Assembly (NCBI RefSeq): GCF_034274695.1
Contig: NZ_CP128362.1
Location: 2,792,501 to 2,856,500, forward strand
Length of the DNA stretch: 64,000 bases
Source of the DNA: Chitinophaga sp. LS1
Lineage (GTDB): Bacteria > Bacteroidota > Bacteroidia > Chitinophagales > Chitinophagaceae
Direction of reading: 5' to 3'
The notes below the pieces were generated by a model. It saw nothing but the letters and a program-made list of their open reading frames with translations. It was not told where the DNA came from and did no database searches. The position numbers and the translations under genes are program-made. Of the stretch, positions 27,501-36,218 are shown piece by piece; within the stretch, counting starts at the first letter, position 1, and every line of letters begins with the position of its first letter.

Positions 27501-28683
27501 ACAATGCCAGCGCTGTCTTGATCAAACCTGCCATACCAGCTGCCGGCATCGCATGACCAATCATCGATTTCACAGAACCAATACCTGCTTTATGTGCATG
27601 TTGACCAAACACCTGTGCCAGTGTTTCGAGTTCTGTTTTATCACCTAATGGCGTACCTGTGCCATGTGCTTCGATATATCCGATTTCATCCAGAGAAACT
27701 CCGGCTTTTTGCCATGCCTGCCTGATCGCAACCGCTTGCCCTTTTACAGCAGGACTCATTACACTGGTACCGGCACCATCGCTGGATATGCCACTACCTT
27801 TGATAACAGCATAGATGCGGTCATTATCAGAAATGGCGTCATCTAATCTTTTCAGCACGACAAAACCACATCCTTCTCCTATCAGCAAACCATCGGCCTG
27901 TTGATCAAAAGGTCTTATCTGCTGTCTTCTTGAAAGCGCCCCCAGTTGCGTGAAGATGCTCCAGAATGGCGCATTCTGCGATACATGTACCCCACCGGCA
28001 ATGATCATATCTGCTCTGCCGGTGCTGAGTTCCTGTAGGCCATGATCTACTGCCAGCAGTGAACTGGCGCAGGCGGCATCCAGTGTATAAGCTACACCAC
28101 CCAGGTTCAAACGATTCGCTACCAAAGAAGCCACAAGATTAGGAATCAATCCCATGGCTGTATCCGGACCAAAGCGACCTTTTTTCTGCTGGAACTCTTT
28201 CTTTACCTTTTCAAGATCAGCACCTGATAAATGTGGTAATAAAGTTTGCAGGAGTTGTACAATCTGCTCACCTGTACGCACTATTTCAATCGCTCTGGTA
28301 GCACCGGGACCGGGATAATTCCCTTTCCCGATAATGATACCTGTTTTCTCCAGCGGGATTTGCTTATCCAATATGCCTGCATCCTGCAATGCTTGTTGGG
28401 CAAGGGCCAGCGTAAGTAACTGCTCTGGTTCTGTACCCTCTACCGCCAGTGGCAATATGCCAAAACGAATGGGATCGAAGGTGGCAAATTCATCGATGAA
28501 CCCACCCTTGCGACAATAAAAACGGTCTACCGCTATCGTCTCCGTATCAAAGAAGGTGGCGTCCAGCCTGTTTTCAGGCACCGCCTGTATTGCGTCTTTT
28601 TTCTGTATAATGTTCTGCCAGAAAGCCTGGATATTGCCCGCACCGGGGAAGATACCGGACATCCCTATGATTGCTACATTCAT
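24508..28683 (-). CDS. Polyketide/PUFA-type synthase: KS-AT-DH-phosphopantetheinyl transferase
   Basis: A 1391-aa multidomain protein. The KS (about 1-460) has active-site Cys near residue 205 in DAACASS, His in EAHGTGT and His in GHAMPAAG, so it is a working KS and not a chain-length factor. The AT (about 540-860) has Ser near residue 609 in GHSMGEW and His in GFHSP, but its N-terminal motif is FAGLDGLGG instead of the usual FPGQGSQ. The double-hotdog DH (about 905-1140) has His near 935 (LIDHAL) and Asp near 1091 (LLDNAGQ). The Sfp/AcpS-type PPTase (about 1190-1391) has VGIDIEE and WVAKEAYGK. A PPTase fused to the synthase can activate the ACPs in cis or trans. It lies 21 bp downstream of the 2455-aa synthase gene. 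Confidence 0.93.
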   Translation of the reverse strand: MNVAIIGMSGIFPGAGNIQAFWQNIIQKKDAIQAVPENRLDATFFDTETIAVDRFYCRKGGFIDEFATFDPIRFGILPLAVEGTEPEQLLTLALAQQALQDAGILDKQIPLEKTGIIIGKGNYPGPGATRAIEIVRTGEQIVQLLQTLLPHLSGADLEKVKKEFQQKKGRFGPDTAMGLIPNLVASLVANRLNLGGVAYTLDAACASSLLAVDHGLQELSTGRADMIIAGGVHVSQNAPFWSIFTQLGALSRRQQIRPFDQQADGLLIGEGCGFVVLKRLDDAISDNDRIYAVIKGSGISSDGAGTSVMSPAVKGQAVAIRQAWQKAGVSLDEIGYIEAHGTGTPLGDKTELETLAQVFGQHAHKAGIGSVKSMIGHAMPAAGMAGLIKTALALYHNTLPPTLHCEEPIAAMQDTRFAPVQEATDWQATGLPLRAGVNAFGFGGINAHLVVEGFNGLPKGVFNGITPSLKADVLLLARNSGDALIRALENKETDPGQGDYRIALFDPSPERIKKAVKIVGRNTPWRNKQDIWFTNEPLISKGGKVAFLFAGLDGLGGGEVDSVAAHFNLPGAESNKDSVYDSAITLLERSRIIDTALKQMGIRPDLNAGHSMGEWLAGRSAGMATEASILEILQDLNPQALETENAKFLVTGIGYDQLLPLLEGKKDIYLSMDNCPQQAILCGTDAAVADFIEILKVKQIFYQVLPFQSGFHSPFVAKKTDVLLAGISKIQWLKPEIPFWSATTLDLYPDTYEAIRDLSVEHLIKPVRFRELTRKLYEEENVRVFIQAGAGGLIGFVDDTLKGKSYSAIAANVPTRGGLDQLQRVMAALFVEGKAVNLAFLGISPKGKSGMPLQLGSPFIKELDSLKGLSLPAPAMKPAFATVRKPVLQAFLQNVDEITAIQDEIIALFNDPITVQPISHTLNISLENTPYLIDHALVKQKPGWPIKEDMDPVIPMTMIFELFGDVARANGQNRAVKRIYNIQVFQWMNVSSPFKETITGKWEGNDTVHMDLPNYANASVQLTKQYPVPPARDFSIGPSLGSELYKTPEQIYERHMFHGPGYQGIRKIVHMGEKGITGIIESSTGKGSLLDNAGQLFGLWLQLILTKDRIAFPVKIHEIAFYGDMQDQSGSFECTCQLTELNDEFATADFVIKKAGQIWAIVTGWQNRRLEIDEALWQISMAPLQNKLAKEIAPGVFTFNNAYQRVVSWDFIQKRYLNQAEKAFVKGLMPMKRKERIISRVAAKDAVRAVLQHHCFPIEFEIKNNAAGAPYVAGVEGIQLSIAHKGMEAVAIARYHQTVGIDIEEIKPQSEGFCELVFSVTELELLPPENRDEWIIRAWVAKEAYGKYLGKGLQGNPKGYTITTITGDELTINDINIKTIKHNNFIIGWTL

Positions 28684-28704
28684 ATCTGCGGACGTTTTTA
28701 AAGG

Positions 28705-31700
28705 TTATGCCATGATCAGTACCTGACTCTCATTTCCATATTTCAGCTCGTTTACAAATAGCTCCATGCCTTCCTGTAAAGGGATGAGGGCAATGCCTCT
28801 GCGTTCATATTCCCTTTCCAGCGCAGGAGACACCATCCCAGTGCCTTTCCATGGACCCCAGTTGATAGCTGTTACTTTCCCTTTGATGGTGTTGCGCAGC
28901 TCCCATGCATAGCGGTCCATCACACTGTTGGCAGCAGCATAGTCGGTTTGACCACGGTTGCCATATACAGAAGCGACACTGGAAAAGAAGATCACAAACT
29001 GTACATCCGGACGCAGTTGTTCTGCCAGTATTCTCAGTGGTGTAACTTTGGTCGTGAACACGCGTTCGAATGATTCAGAAGTCTTCTGCTGGAAGAGTTT
29101 ATCTTCCAATAATCCGGCTCCATGCACTACGCCATCAATCCGGCCATAGTCTTTGTAGACCTGATCGATCAGTGCACTGATCTCCTGTTCATTGCGCAGG
29201 TCAAGTGAGCGATAAATAACAATCGCACCATTTTTCTCAAGCGAATGGATAGTGGATAATATCTGGTTTGCTTTGTGTATTTCGGAAGCTTTCTTTTCTA
29301 TGTCCGCCGGTTTGGTGAGTTGGCCTTCGGCAATCAATTGCTTTTTGATCGCATCTTTGGTAGTGAGAGATGCATATTGAGAAGCTACTGTATTGCGAGG
29401 GTCAGCGGAGCGGCCTACGAGTATATAATTACAAGGGTAATCCTTTGCAAAGCGGATCATCAGTTCTGCTGTAATGCCCTGTGCACCGCCTAATACCAGT
29501 ACTACGCTGTTCTTATCCAATTGCAGTTGTGAAGTATCACCTACGGGTAATTGTGAAGGTATCAGACTAAAAGTATGTCTGCTGCCATTGTGATAAATTA
29601 CTTCTGCTGGTTCATCAGGATGTAGAATTTCATCGATGATCATACCCGGAATGCGATCAGCCGGGAACTGGCCTGTCAGCGTAATACTACGGCACTTGGT
29701 AGCTTCCCATTCCTTGTCCAGGCTTTTTAAAAAACCTGGATACCCTTGTACACTACGCAAGTCTTTGGCATCGCCATTCAGTACACCGGAAATGGCATAT
29801 ACCCATTTCGCTTTTTCAGGGTTCAGCTTTTTGATGGTGTCAAATGCTGTGAGGATGTTAGGCCGGCCGGTTGCTGTAAGCAGATCTGGAATGATCAGTC
29901 CCTGATATTCATCTAAAGATTCTTCACCTTTTATGATCGTAACACTGGCGCCTTTTTCAACCAGCAAACTTTGCAAAGCCGCAGGCAATGCGCTGCCATC
30001 GTCCATGATAGCAAACTTCGCATCTTTAATAGCAACTGGTTGTTGTGAAAAAACGGAAGGTGTCAAAGAAAAACACAACCGTGAAAGACTTGCTGCTGTT
30101 GCTGCAGCTATCGCATTGGCGGTATTGTATACAGGAATCGCGTTACTAACGTTCTGCACAGGACTCGCATTACTCACGTTCTGCGCAGGACTCGTATTAC
30201 CCACGTTGTGCAAAGGACTCGCATTACTCACGTTCTGCGCAGGACTCGCTGGAGTAGTACCACCTACATTTTCAGCAATCCATCGCACCAGACCATTCAG
30301 CGTTTTAATCCCTGCCAGTGCTTCTGTTTTATCTTCTCCATTCTGAGAGAAGCTGCCAATCTTTATTTTCAGCTCCCCCAGTATCTCCATACGTTTGATG
30401 GAATCAATACTGAGATCTGCTTCAAGATCCAGGTCCATACCCAGCATATCAGTAGGATAGCCGGTTTTTTCACTTACCGTGAGCAGGAGTATATTTTTGA
30501 TTTCGCTTTCGGACCAGGTGACCGATGTTTGCGCCGCAGCAGCTGCGGAGGGAGCTGCTGCCGGAGCCGCCTGTTGTTGATCCATATTACCAGAAATCCA
30601 TAACAACAGCCCATTTAACGTTTTGATACCCGCTAATTGTTCTACCACAGCTTCGTCGCTCTGACCACTGGTTTTGAAACCACCCAATCGGGTGCGCAGT
30701 TCACCAATGATCTCCATGCGCTTGATAGAATCTATACTCAGATCCGCTTCCATGTCGAGGTCTAAGCCCAGCATCTCTTGTGGATAACCGGTTTTTTCAC
30801 TCACAATTTGCAAAATAGTATCTTTGATATCGACCACAGGTTGTTGTGCAATGGCGTGTTGCAGCGATACACCACCAGCATCTGGTAAGCTCTGTGCATC
30901 TACGTTTTCAGCGATCCATTGCAGTAGTCCATTCAGTGTTTTGATACCTGCCAGTTGTTCTACAACTGCTTCGTCTGATTTACCACTTGATTTGAAACCA
31001 CCCATTTTGGTACGGAGCTCCCCGATGATCTCCATGCGCTTGATAGAGTCAATGCTCAGGTCAGCTTCCATGTCCATTTCAAGGCCGAGCATTTCGTGTG
31101 GATAACCTGTTTTTTCACTGACTACTTCGATGAGGATGCGTTTAGTATCTCTCTTTGTTGCAACTGGAACAGGAGCCGCAGCCGCCGCAGCAGGTACCGC
31201 AACCTGAACCGCCACATGCGTAACCGGCGCCACAGCCGCTACCGACGCGGCAATCGGCATTGCCGCCGGCGTATGCCCCAAATAACCCAATATCACATCT
31301 CTCTGTGCCTGCACTAACAATTTCACACTATTCAAATATTCCTGCACCATATGTTCTGCATTGCCAGCAGGAGGAGCTACCACTACAGGCGCCGCGCCAA
31401 TATTCAATTTCAATGGCTGCAATAATGGCATTGCACCATGCGCCGGCAACTTACCCACGGATGGTACTGCCATATGCCCATTTACAAACCATACTGTAGC
31501 ACTCTTCTTATATTGAGCAGGATTATCCAGTTGTAATACCTGCACATCACGACCATCAAAGAGTTTCTCTAAATTGATCGCTCTACCTGTACTAATATAT
31601 TTTGCCAGTGTATTCAACAAATGCGTGATCGCATGCGGTGCTTTATCTTCTGTATGCAACACCAGCGTCTCTTTACCTAAAGTTGACTTTGCCAGATTAC

Positions 31701-34700
31701 TCAATACCTTACCCGGACCTGCTTCGATAAACACCCTTGCACCCGCAGCATACATGTGTTCCACCTCTTCTGCAAACAATACTGGTTTAACGATATGCTC
31801 CGCCAATCTAGCCCTGATCTCCGCTGGTTGTGTTGGATACAACTGTGCAGTAGTATTTGACCATACAGGAATTGTAATAGGTGCAAAATCCACATCCTTG
31901 ATCGCCGTCTCATATAGCGCCTTTGCACCCGCTATCACCGGACTATGAAATGCGCAAGCCACTTCCATCTGTTTGTAAGAGATCTTCGCCTCTTTCAATT
32001 TTTCCATCAGCGCCTCAATATCAGCTGTTTTACCAGCCAATGCCCATTGCGCAGGCGAATTATGATTTACAGGATACACACCCGTACCCTCACCCGTAAA
32101 TGCTTTCAACACATCTTCCCCACAGCTCACAGCCACCATCATTCCTTTATCATCAATCACGCCACCCAAAATCGCTTTTGCACGCAACTCACTCAGCGGC
32201 ACCAACTGCTCAGCAGCAAATGCACCTGCAAAACACAGCGCAGGCAACTCGCCATAACTATGCCCTGCCACCATATCAGGCTCAATACCCAATGATTGCA
32301 GGAATTGCGCCATGGCCAGATCCACAATCCCCAACACAGGCTGCGCTACCCTTGTATCTTTGATCTGTTCCTTCTGTTGCCGGATCGCCTCATTATTAAA
32401 CACCGCAGGTGGGAACAACACTTTCTCATAAGCAGGATGTTTCTTCAGCAACTGTCTCATTACAGGGAAAGCTACAAACAGCTCTCTCGCCATATTGATC
32501 CGCTGACTACCCTGCCCTGGGAACAAAAAGGCTACCTTCCCTTCTACAGGCGCTGTTACATAAATATCTTTAGAAGTAGCACCTGCCAGCGCCAGATCTA
32601 ATTTCATCATCAGATCTTCTCTACTTGTCGCCACTATAGATAAGGATACCGGCTCCTGACTATACACTGCCAGACTATAAGCCAGGTCCTTCAGTGATAT
32701 GCTATCATTGTTTTGGAGTATGCTGCTCACCGCTTTCAACAACGGCTGACTATTTCCTCTGAATACAAATAACTCTGCCGGCCATGTCTTTATCGCTGTA
32801 TGCGCATCCTGTACACTGGCATCATTCTCAATCACCGCATGGAAGTTCGTACCTCCAAACCCAAATGCGCTGACACCCGCCGTACGCTTATCATCCAGCC
32901 ACAACCCGGCTTCCGCATTAAACAGGAAAGGACTGCTTGCCGGATTATAAAAACTATTCGGCGTCTTCATATGTAAGGTAGGCGGCTTCACACCATGGTA
33001 TACTGACAATGCTGCCTTGATCAATCCTGCTAAACCTGCAGCACATTTAGTATGCCCGATCTGTGTCTTTACAGAACCCAGGTAGGTCTGCCCGATCACT
33101 GCACCATTCTGAATCAGCATGTCAGAGATCGCACTGATCTCAGTCTTATCACCTACTACAGTACCAGTACCATGTGCTTCCACCAAACCCACTGTAGCGG
33201 GAGAGATCCCACTCATCTCATACGCACGTTCCAATGCTTTCACCTGCCCTGCCTTTCTCGGTGCAGTTAATCCTAAACTCTTACCATCACTGCTACCACC
33301 TACACCTTTGATCACCGCATATATCTTATCTCCATCTCTTTTTGCATCTGACAATCTTTTCAGCACAATCATCGCTACCCCTTCACCCAGTGCAATACCA
33401 TCCGCCTCACTATCAAAAGTTGCGCACCGTCCTTTCTTTGACAACGCATGCGTACTACTAAACATCAGGTAGTCATTAATCCCATTGTGCAGGTCGGCAG
33501 CACCAGCCAGCACCATTTCTGACTTACCCAATACCAGCTCCTGACAAGCCAGGTCAATCGCCGCCAGCGAAGATGCGCAAGCTGCATCTACCGTATAGTT
33601 ACGTCCACCCAGATCCAACCTGTTCGTAATACGACCAGAGATCACATTTGCCAGCACGCCCGGAAAACTATCTTCCGTCATCCGTGGCAACACTGCTTTC
33701 AACTCCTCCGGCAGCTCACCCAGATACTGTCGATACGTAGATCTGAACCCATAACTATTCGCCAGATCAGTACCTCCTTCTGCACCTATAATCACAGATA
33801 CATCTTCTCCATTAAATTCCTTTCCGCCATACCCTGCATTATCCAGCGCCTGCTTTGCTACCAGCAAAGCCAGCAACTGTGTAGGGTCTATCGCCGCCAA
33901 TGACTGTGGTGGAATCCCAAACGCCATCGGATCGAAATCAATACGCGGAATAAACCCTCCCCACTTGGAAGGAGACATCTCACCATCATTCGAATTATTA
34001 TCAAAATACAATTCCTTGTTCCATCTCTCATCCGGCACCTCTGTTACACAGTCTACACCATTTAATATATTCGCCCAGAACTCATCGATATTTTTCGCAC
34101 CCGGATAGATACAAGCCATACCTATGATGGCCACATCCAGAGCTTTCTCCGGCTGTGTAAGCGGTGCAGGCAAAATAGCTTTATCAATAATTGTCTGATT
34201 CATCGCTGCCACATCTTCATGTAGTGCATGCATCGTCACCGTTTCATTGCGCATGGCGGCTACCTGTCCAATCATATACATGCCTTCACTCAGCTGTTGC
34301 TTCGGCGCTATTTTTACCAAACCTTCATCCGTTCTATCTACACCTTTCGCCGCTATACGCAAGCGGCCTACATTCAGTGATTCGAGTTGAGTCCAGATCT
34401 CTTTTTTATCCACATTCGCAGCTACCAGCTGCTCTTTTTCCTTATTAAAATAATCGGCGAAAGGAGAGTGCAGACAACGGGTTTCATGGCCCGGTGCAGT
34501 TTCTAATAAAACGGTATGATTATGTGCAATGGCCTGATCCTGGAATTGCTGCAGGATTGCACCTGTCTCTACCGCTTCTTTCGTATAGATATAAGCAGTA
34601 CCCATCAGCACACCTACCTTCGCACCTTTGGTGGCCAATGGCGCGACCATCACACCAATAAAAGCTGCTGACAATGCATCGTGAATACCACCAGCAAAAA

Positions 34701-36072
34701 ACAAACTGAACTGGCCCGCACTTTCTTCCTGCAATAGTCTGTCAATCTGTTTCTCCCACAGCACAAAGCTGGACAGGGGCCCTACGTGTCCTCCGCATTC
34801 GCGGCCTTCAAACACAAACTTCCTGGCCCCTTCTTTTATAAACATATCCAGCAATGAAGCTGAGGGTACATGCAGGAAAGACTGAATACCCTGCTGCTCC
34901 AGCGCTTTGGCCTGAGAGGGGCGGCCACCGGCAATGAGCACGAATGGAGGTTTTTCTTCCAGTATGTAGGCAGTCTGCTCATCTCTCAGCTCCTGCGGTG
35001 CAAACCCGAGTATACCCACACCCCAGGTTTTGTCACCGGCAAGTTGTTTGGTTTCGCGAATCAGGTTTCTGGCTGATTCGCCTTTCAATAAAGACAAGGC
35101 TACGAATGGCAGTGCACCTGCATTGGCTACAGCCGCAGCAAAAGCGGGCACGTCGCTCACACGTGTCATCGGCCCTTGTGCAATGGGATAGGTAATGTTC
35201 AATTCCTTCGCCAGTGCATTGTTCGGACTGATGACAGGCTGTGTTTGTGCCTGCCTGATATGCCCACGAATGGCATGATGCATACCGGTGATGAGTCTGC
35301 CTAATTTCTTATATCGCTTTACAAGGTCGATAGAGATGGCAATGTCCTGACCCAGTGGCAGGAAACCTTTATCCAGGTCCAATGTTTGTAACAGTGGCTC
35401 CAACTGGGCCATGGTCGCGTTTTCCGGCAGCTCCGGAGAGTTGGGGCGTACCAGTACGCGGAAATGATCGATGATGCGGGTCTCATTTCCATTGAGTTTT
35501 TCGCATACATTTTTTAATGCTTTAGGGGCTGTACATTCAGGAAAGAGTGCCAGTTGACTGTCCAGTACCACCCCTGTAGCGCCAGTGGCTATAAGAGCCG
35601 CTGTAGCGTGAATACCGATACCTCCCTGTACATATATGTGGGCATCAGGCATTGCTTTGACTACCTGCTGAAAAAGAATATAAGATGATTCATCACCTGT
35701 TTTACCACCGCTTTCATTCCCTTTGAGGATGATACCGTCGGCCTTCTCTTTCTTTGCCAGCTTCGCTTCGGCAAGACTATGCACCTGGTAAAACAGTTGT
35801 ACTTTCTTTGGCAGTTTTAATTTCATGCCATAGGGTGCAATGACCATTGATACCTGCTCAGGGAGGGAAATATCTGCAACACTAGTATGCACAATACATA
35901 CACCAAATGGTTGTGACAGTTGTAATGCCAGTGCAGATAATGCAGTTTCCGCAACCTGTCTGTTACGTCCTAAATGGAGTACAGGAAAGGCTTTCGCATT
36001 CGCCAAAGCAATGGCAAGGTGAACGTCAGGGTTTTCGAACGGGGTGATCCCGATAATTGTAGACATATTCAT
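28705..36072 (-). CDS. Polyketide/PUFA-type synthase: ER(NMO-like)-KS-AT-ACP-ACP-ACP-KR
   Basis: A 2455-aa iterative synthase. Residues 1-640 are nitronate-monooxygenase/PfaD-like enoyl reductase sequence. A first, incomplete copy (about 1-210) has NESGGKTGD where the catalytic motif should be; a second copy (about 285-640) has QGPMTRVSDV and the intact GRECGGHVGP. The KS (about 650-1110) has Cys near 832 (DAACASS) and HGTGT. The AT (about 1190-1500) has FPGQGSQ and Ser near 1271 (GHSYGE). Three near-identical ACPs have attachment serines (DLSIDSIKR) near 1674, 1780 and 1890. A 9-residue repeat linker leads to the KR (about 2190-2455, GGAQGIT, Tyr near 2378 in GQTDYAAANS). It is the first gene of the operon. 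The order matches PfaA with PfaD fused in front. Confidence 0.93.
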   Translation of the reverse strand: MNMSTIIGITPFENPDVHLAIALANAKAFPVLHLGRNRQVAETALSALALQLSQPFGVCIVHTSVADISLPEQVSMVIAPYGMKLKLPKKVQLFYQVHSLAEAKLAKKEKADGIILKGNESGGKTGDESSYILFQQVVKAMPDAHIYVQGGIGIHATAALIATGATGVVLDSQLALFPECTAPKALKNVCEKLNGNETRIIDHFRVLVRPNSPELPENATMAQLEPLLQTLDLDKGFLPLGQDIAISIDLVKRYKKLGRLITGMHHAIRGHIRQAQTQPVISPNNALAKELNITYPIAQGPMTRVSDVPAFAAAVANAGALPFVALSLLKGESARNLIRETKQLAGDKTWGVGILGFAPQELRDEQTAYILEEKPPFVLIAGGRPSQAKALEQQGIQSFLHVPSASLLDMFIKEGARKFVFEGRECGGHVGPLSSFVLWEKQIDRLLQEESAGQFSLFFAGGIHDALSAAFIGVMVAPLATKGAKVGVLMGTAYIYTKEAVETGAILQQFQDQAIAHNHTVLLETAPGHETRCLHSPFADYFNKEKEQLVAANVDKKEIWTQLESLNVGRLRIAAKGVDRTDEGLVKIAPKQQLSEGMYMIGQVAAMRNETVTMHALHEDVAAMNQTIIDKAILPAPLTQPEKALDVAIIGMACIYPGAKNIDEFWANILNGVDCVTEVPDERWNKELYFDNNSNDGEMSPSKWGGFIPRIDFDPMAFGIPPQSLAAIDPTQLLALLVAKQALDNAGYGGKEFNGEDVSVIIGAEGGTDLANSYGFRSTYRQYLGELPEELKAVLPRMTEDSFPGVLANVISGRITNRLDLGGRNYTVDAACASSLAAIDLACQELVLGKSEMVLAGAADLHNGINDYLMFSSTHALSKKGRCATFDSEADGIALGEGVAMIVLKRLSDAKRDGDKIYAVIKGVGGSSDGKSLGLTAPRKAGQVKALERAYEMSGISPATVGLVEAHGTGTVVGDKTEISAISDMLIQNGAVIGQTYLGSVKTQIGHTKCAAGLAGLIKAALSVYHGVKPPTLHMKTPNSFYNPASSPFLFNAEAGLWLDDKRTAGVSAFGFGGTNFHAVIENDASVQDAHTAIKTWPAELFVFRGNSQPLLKAVSSILQNNDSISLKDLAYSLAVYSQEPVSLSIVATSREDLMMKLDLALAGATSKDIYVTAPVEGKVAFLFPGQGSQRINMARELFVAFPVMRQLLKKHPAYEKVLFPPAVFNNEAIRQQKEQIKDTRVAQPVLGIVDLAMAQFLQSLGIEPDMVAGHSYGELPALCFAGAFAAEQLVPLSELRAKAILGGVIDDKGMMVAVSCGEDVLKAFTGEGTGVYPVNHNSPAQWALAGKTADIEALMEKLKEAKISYKQMEVACAFHSPVIAGAKALYETAIKDVDFAPITIPVWSNTTAQLYPTQPAEIRARLAEHIVKPVLFAEEVEHMYAAGARVFIEAGPGKVLSNLAKSTLGKETLVLHTEDKAPHAITHLLNTLAKYISTGRAINLEKLFDGRDVQVLQLDNPAQYKKSATVWFVNGHMAVPSVGKLPAHGAMPLLQPLKLNIGAAPVVVAPPAGNAEHMVQEYLNSVKLLVQAQRDVILGYLGHTPAAMPIAASVAAVAPVTHVAVQVAVPAAAAAAPVPVATKRDTKRILIEVVSEKTGYPHEMLGLEMDMEADLSIDSIKRMEIIGELRTKMGGFKSSGKSDEAVVEQLAGIKTLNGLLQWIAENVDAQSLPDAGGVSLQHAIAQQPVVDIKDTILQIVSEKTGYPQEMLGLDLDMEADLSIDSIKRMEIIGELRTRLGGFKTSGQSDEAVVEQLAGIKTLNGLLLWISGNMDQQQAAPAAAPSAAAAAQTSVTWSESEIKNILLLTVSEKTGYPTDMLGMDLDLEADLSIDSIKRMEILGELKIKIGSFSQNGEDKTEALAGIKTLNGLVRWIAENVGGTTPASPAQNVSNASPLHNVGNTSPAQNVSNASPVQNVSNAIPVYNTANAIAAATAASLSRLCFSLTPSVFSQQPVAIKDAKFAIMDDGSALPAALQSLLVEKGASVTIIKGEESLDEYQGLIIPDLLTATGRPNILTAFDTIKKLNPEKAKWVYAISGVLNGDAKDLRSVQGYPGFLKSLDKEWEATKCRSITLTGQFPADRIPGMIIDEILHPDEPAEVIYHNGSRHTFSLIPSQLPVGDTSQLQLDKNSVVLVLGGAQGITAELMIRFAKDYPCNYILVGRSADPRNTVASQYASLTTKDAIKKQLIAEGQLTKPADIEKKASEIHKANQILSTIHSLEKNGAIVIYRSLDLRNEQEISALIDQVYKDYGRIDGVVHGAGLLEDKLFQQKTSESFERVFTTKVTPLRILAEQLRPDVQFVIFFSSVASVYGNRGQTDYAAANSVMDRYAWELRNTIKGKVTAINWGPWKGTGMVSPALEREYERRGIALIPLQEGMELFVNELKYGNESQVLIMA
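30123..30248. repeat. 27-bp tandem repeat within the synthase gene
   Basis: About four and a half copies of a 27-bp unit; the three best are 30150-30176, 30177-30203 and 30204-30230, each beginning CGTTCTGC or CGTTGTGC. It encodes a 9-residue unit of the form QNVSNASPx in the linker between the third ACP and the KR. Copy 30123-30149 is degenerate and the last copy is cut short. Confidence 0.85.
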
Positions 36073-36192
36073 ACTAGGTTATTTGAGTTAGATAACGGGC
36101 ATACCTGTTCCGGTCCATGATCATCGTTTGATCATAGTAATGCTATACCGCGTGCCTGGATTATTTTAATATAACTGTTGCGCCTTTCAGAC

Positions 36193-36218
36193 TACTATGT
36201 TGACGTCAGGACATAGTA
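36193..36218. promoter_or_regulatory. Candidate operator upstream of the lipid synthase operon
   Basis: Perfect 8-bp arms TACTATGT (36193-36200) and ACATAGTA (36211-36218) flank a 10-bp spacer that itself contains the 8-bp palindrome TGACGTCA. It lies about 120-145 bp before the synthase start codon at 36072. No regulator gene adjoins. Confidence 0.45.

Noticed and set aside
28705..36072. The synthase as a trans-AT or modular assembly-line PKS
   Set aside because: Each protein has its own AT and a single extending set with tandem ACPs, there is no thioesterase domain or NRPS part, and the ER is NMO/PfaD-like; this fits iterative PUFA-type synthases.
17973..36072. The cluster as a flexirubin/dialkylresorcinol or aryl polyene pathway
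   Set aside because: Those use dissociated type II KS, ketoreductase and dehydratase genes and ammonia-lyase or resorcinol-forming enzymes; none is present here.
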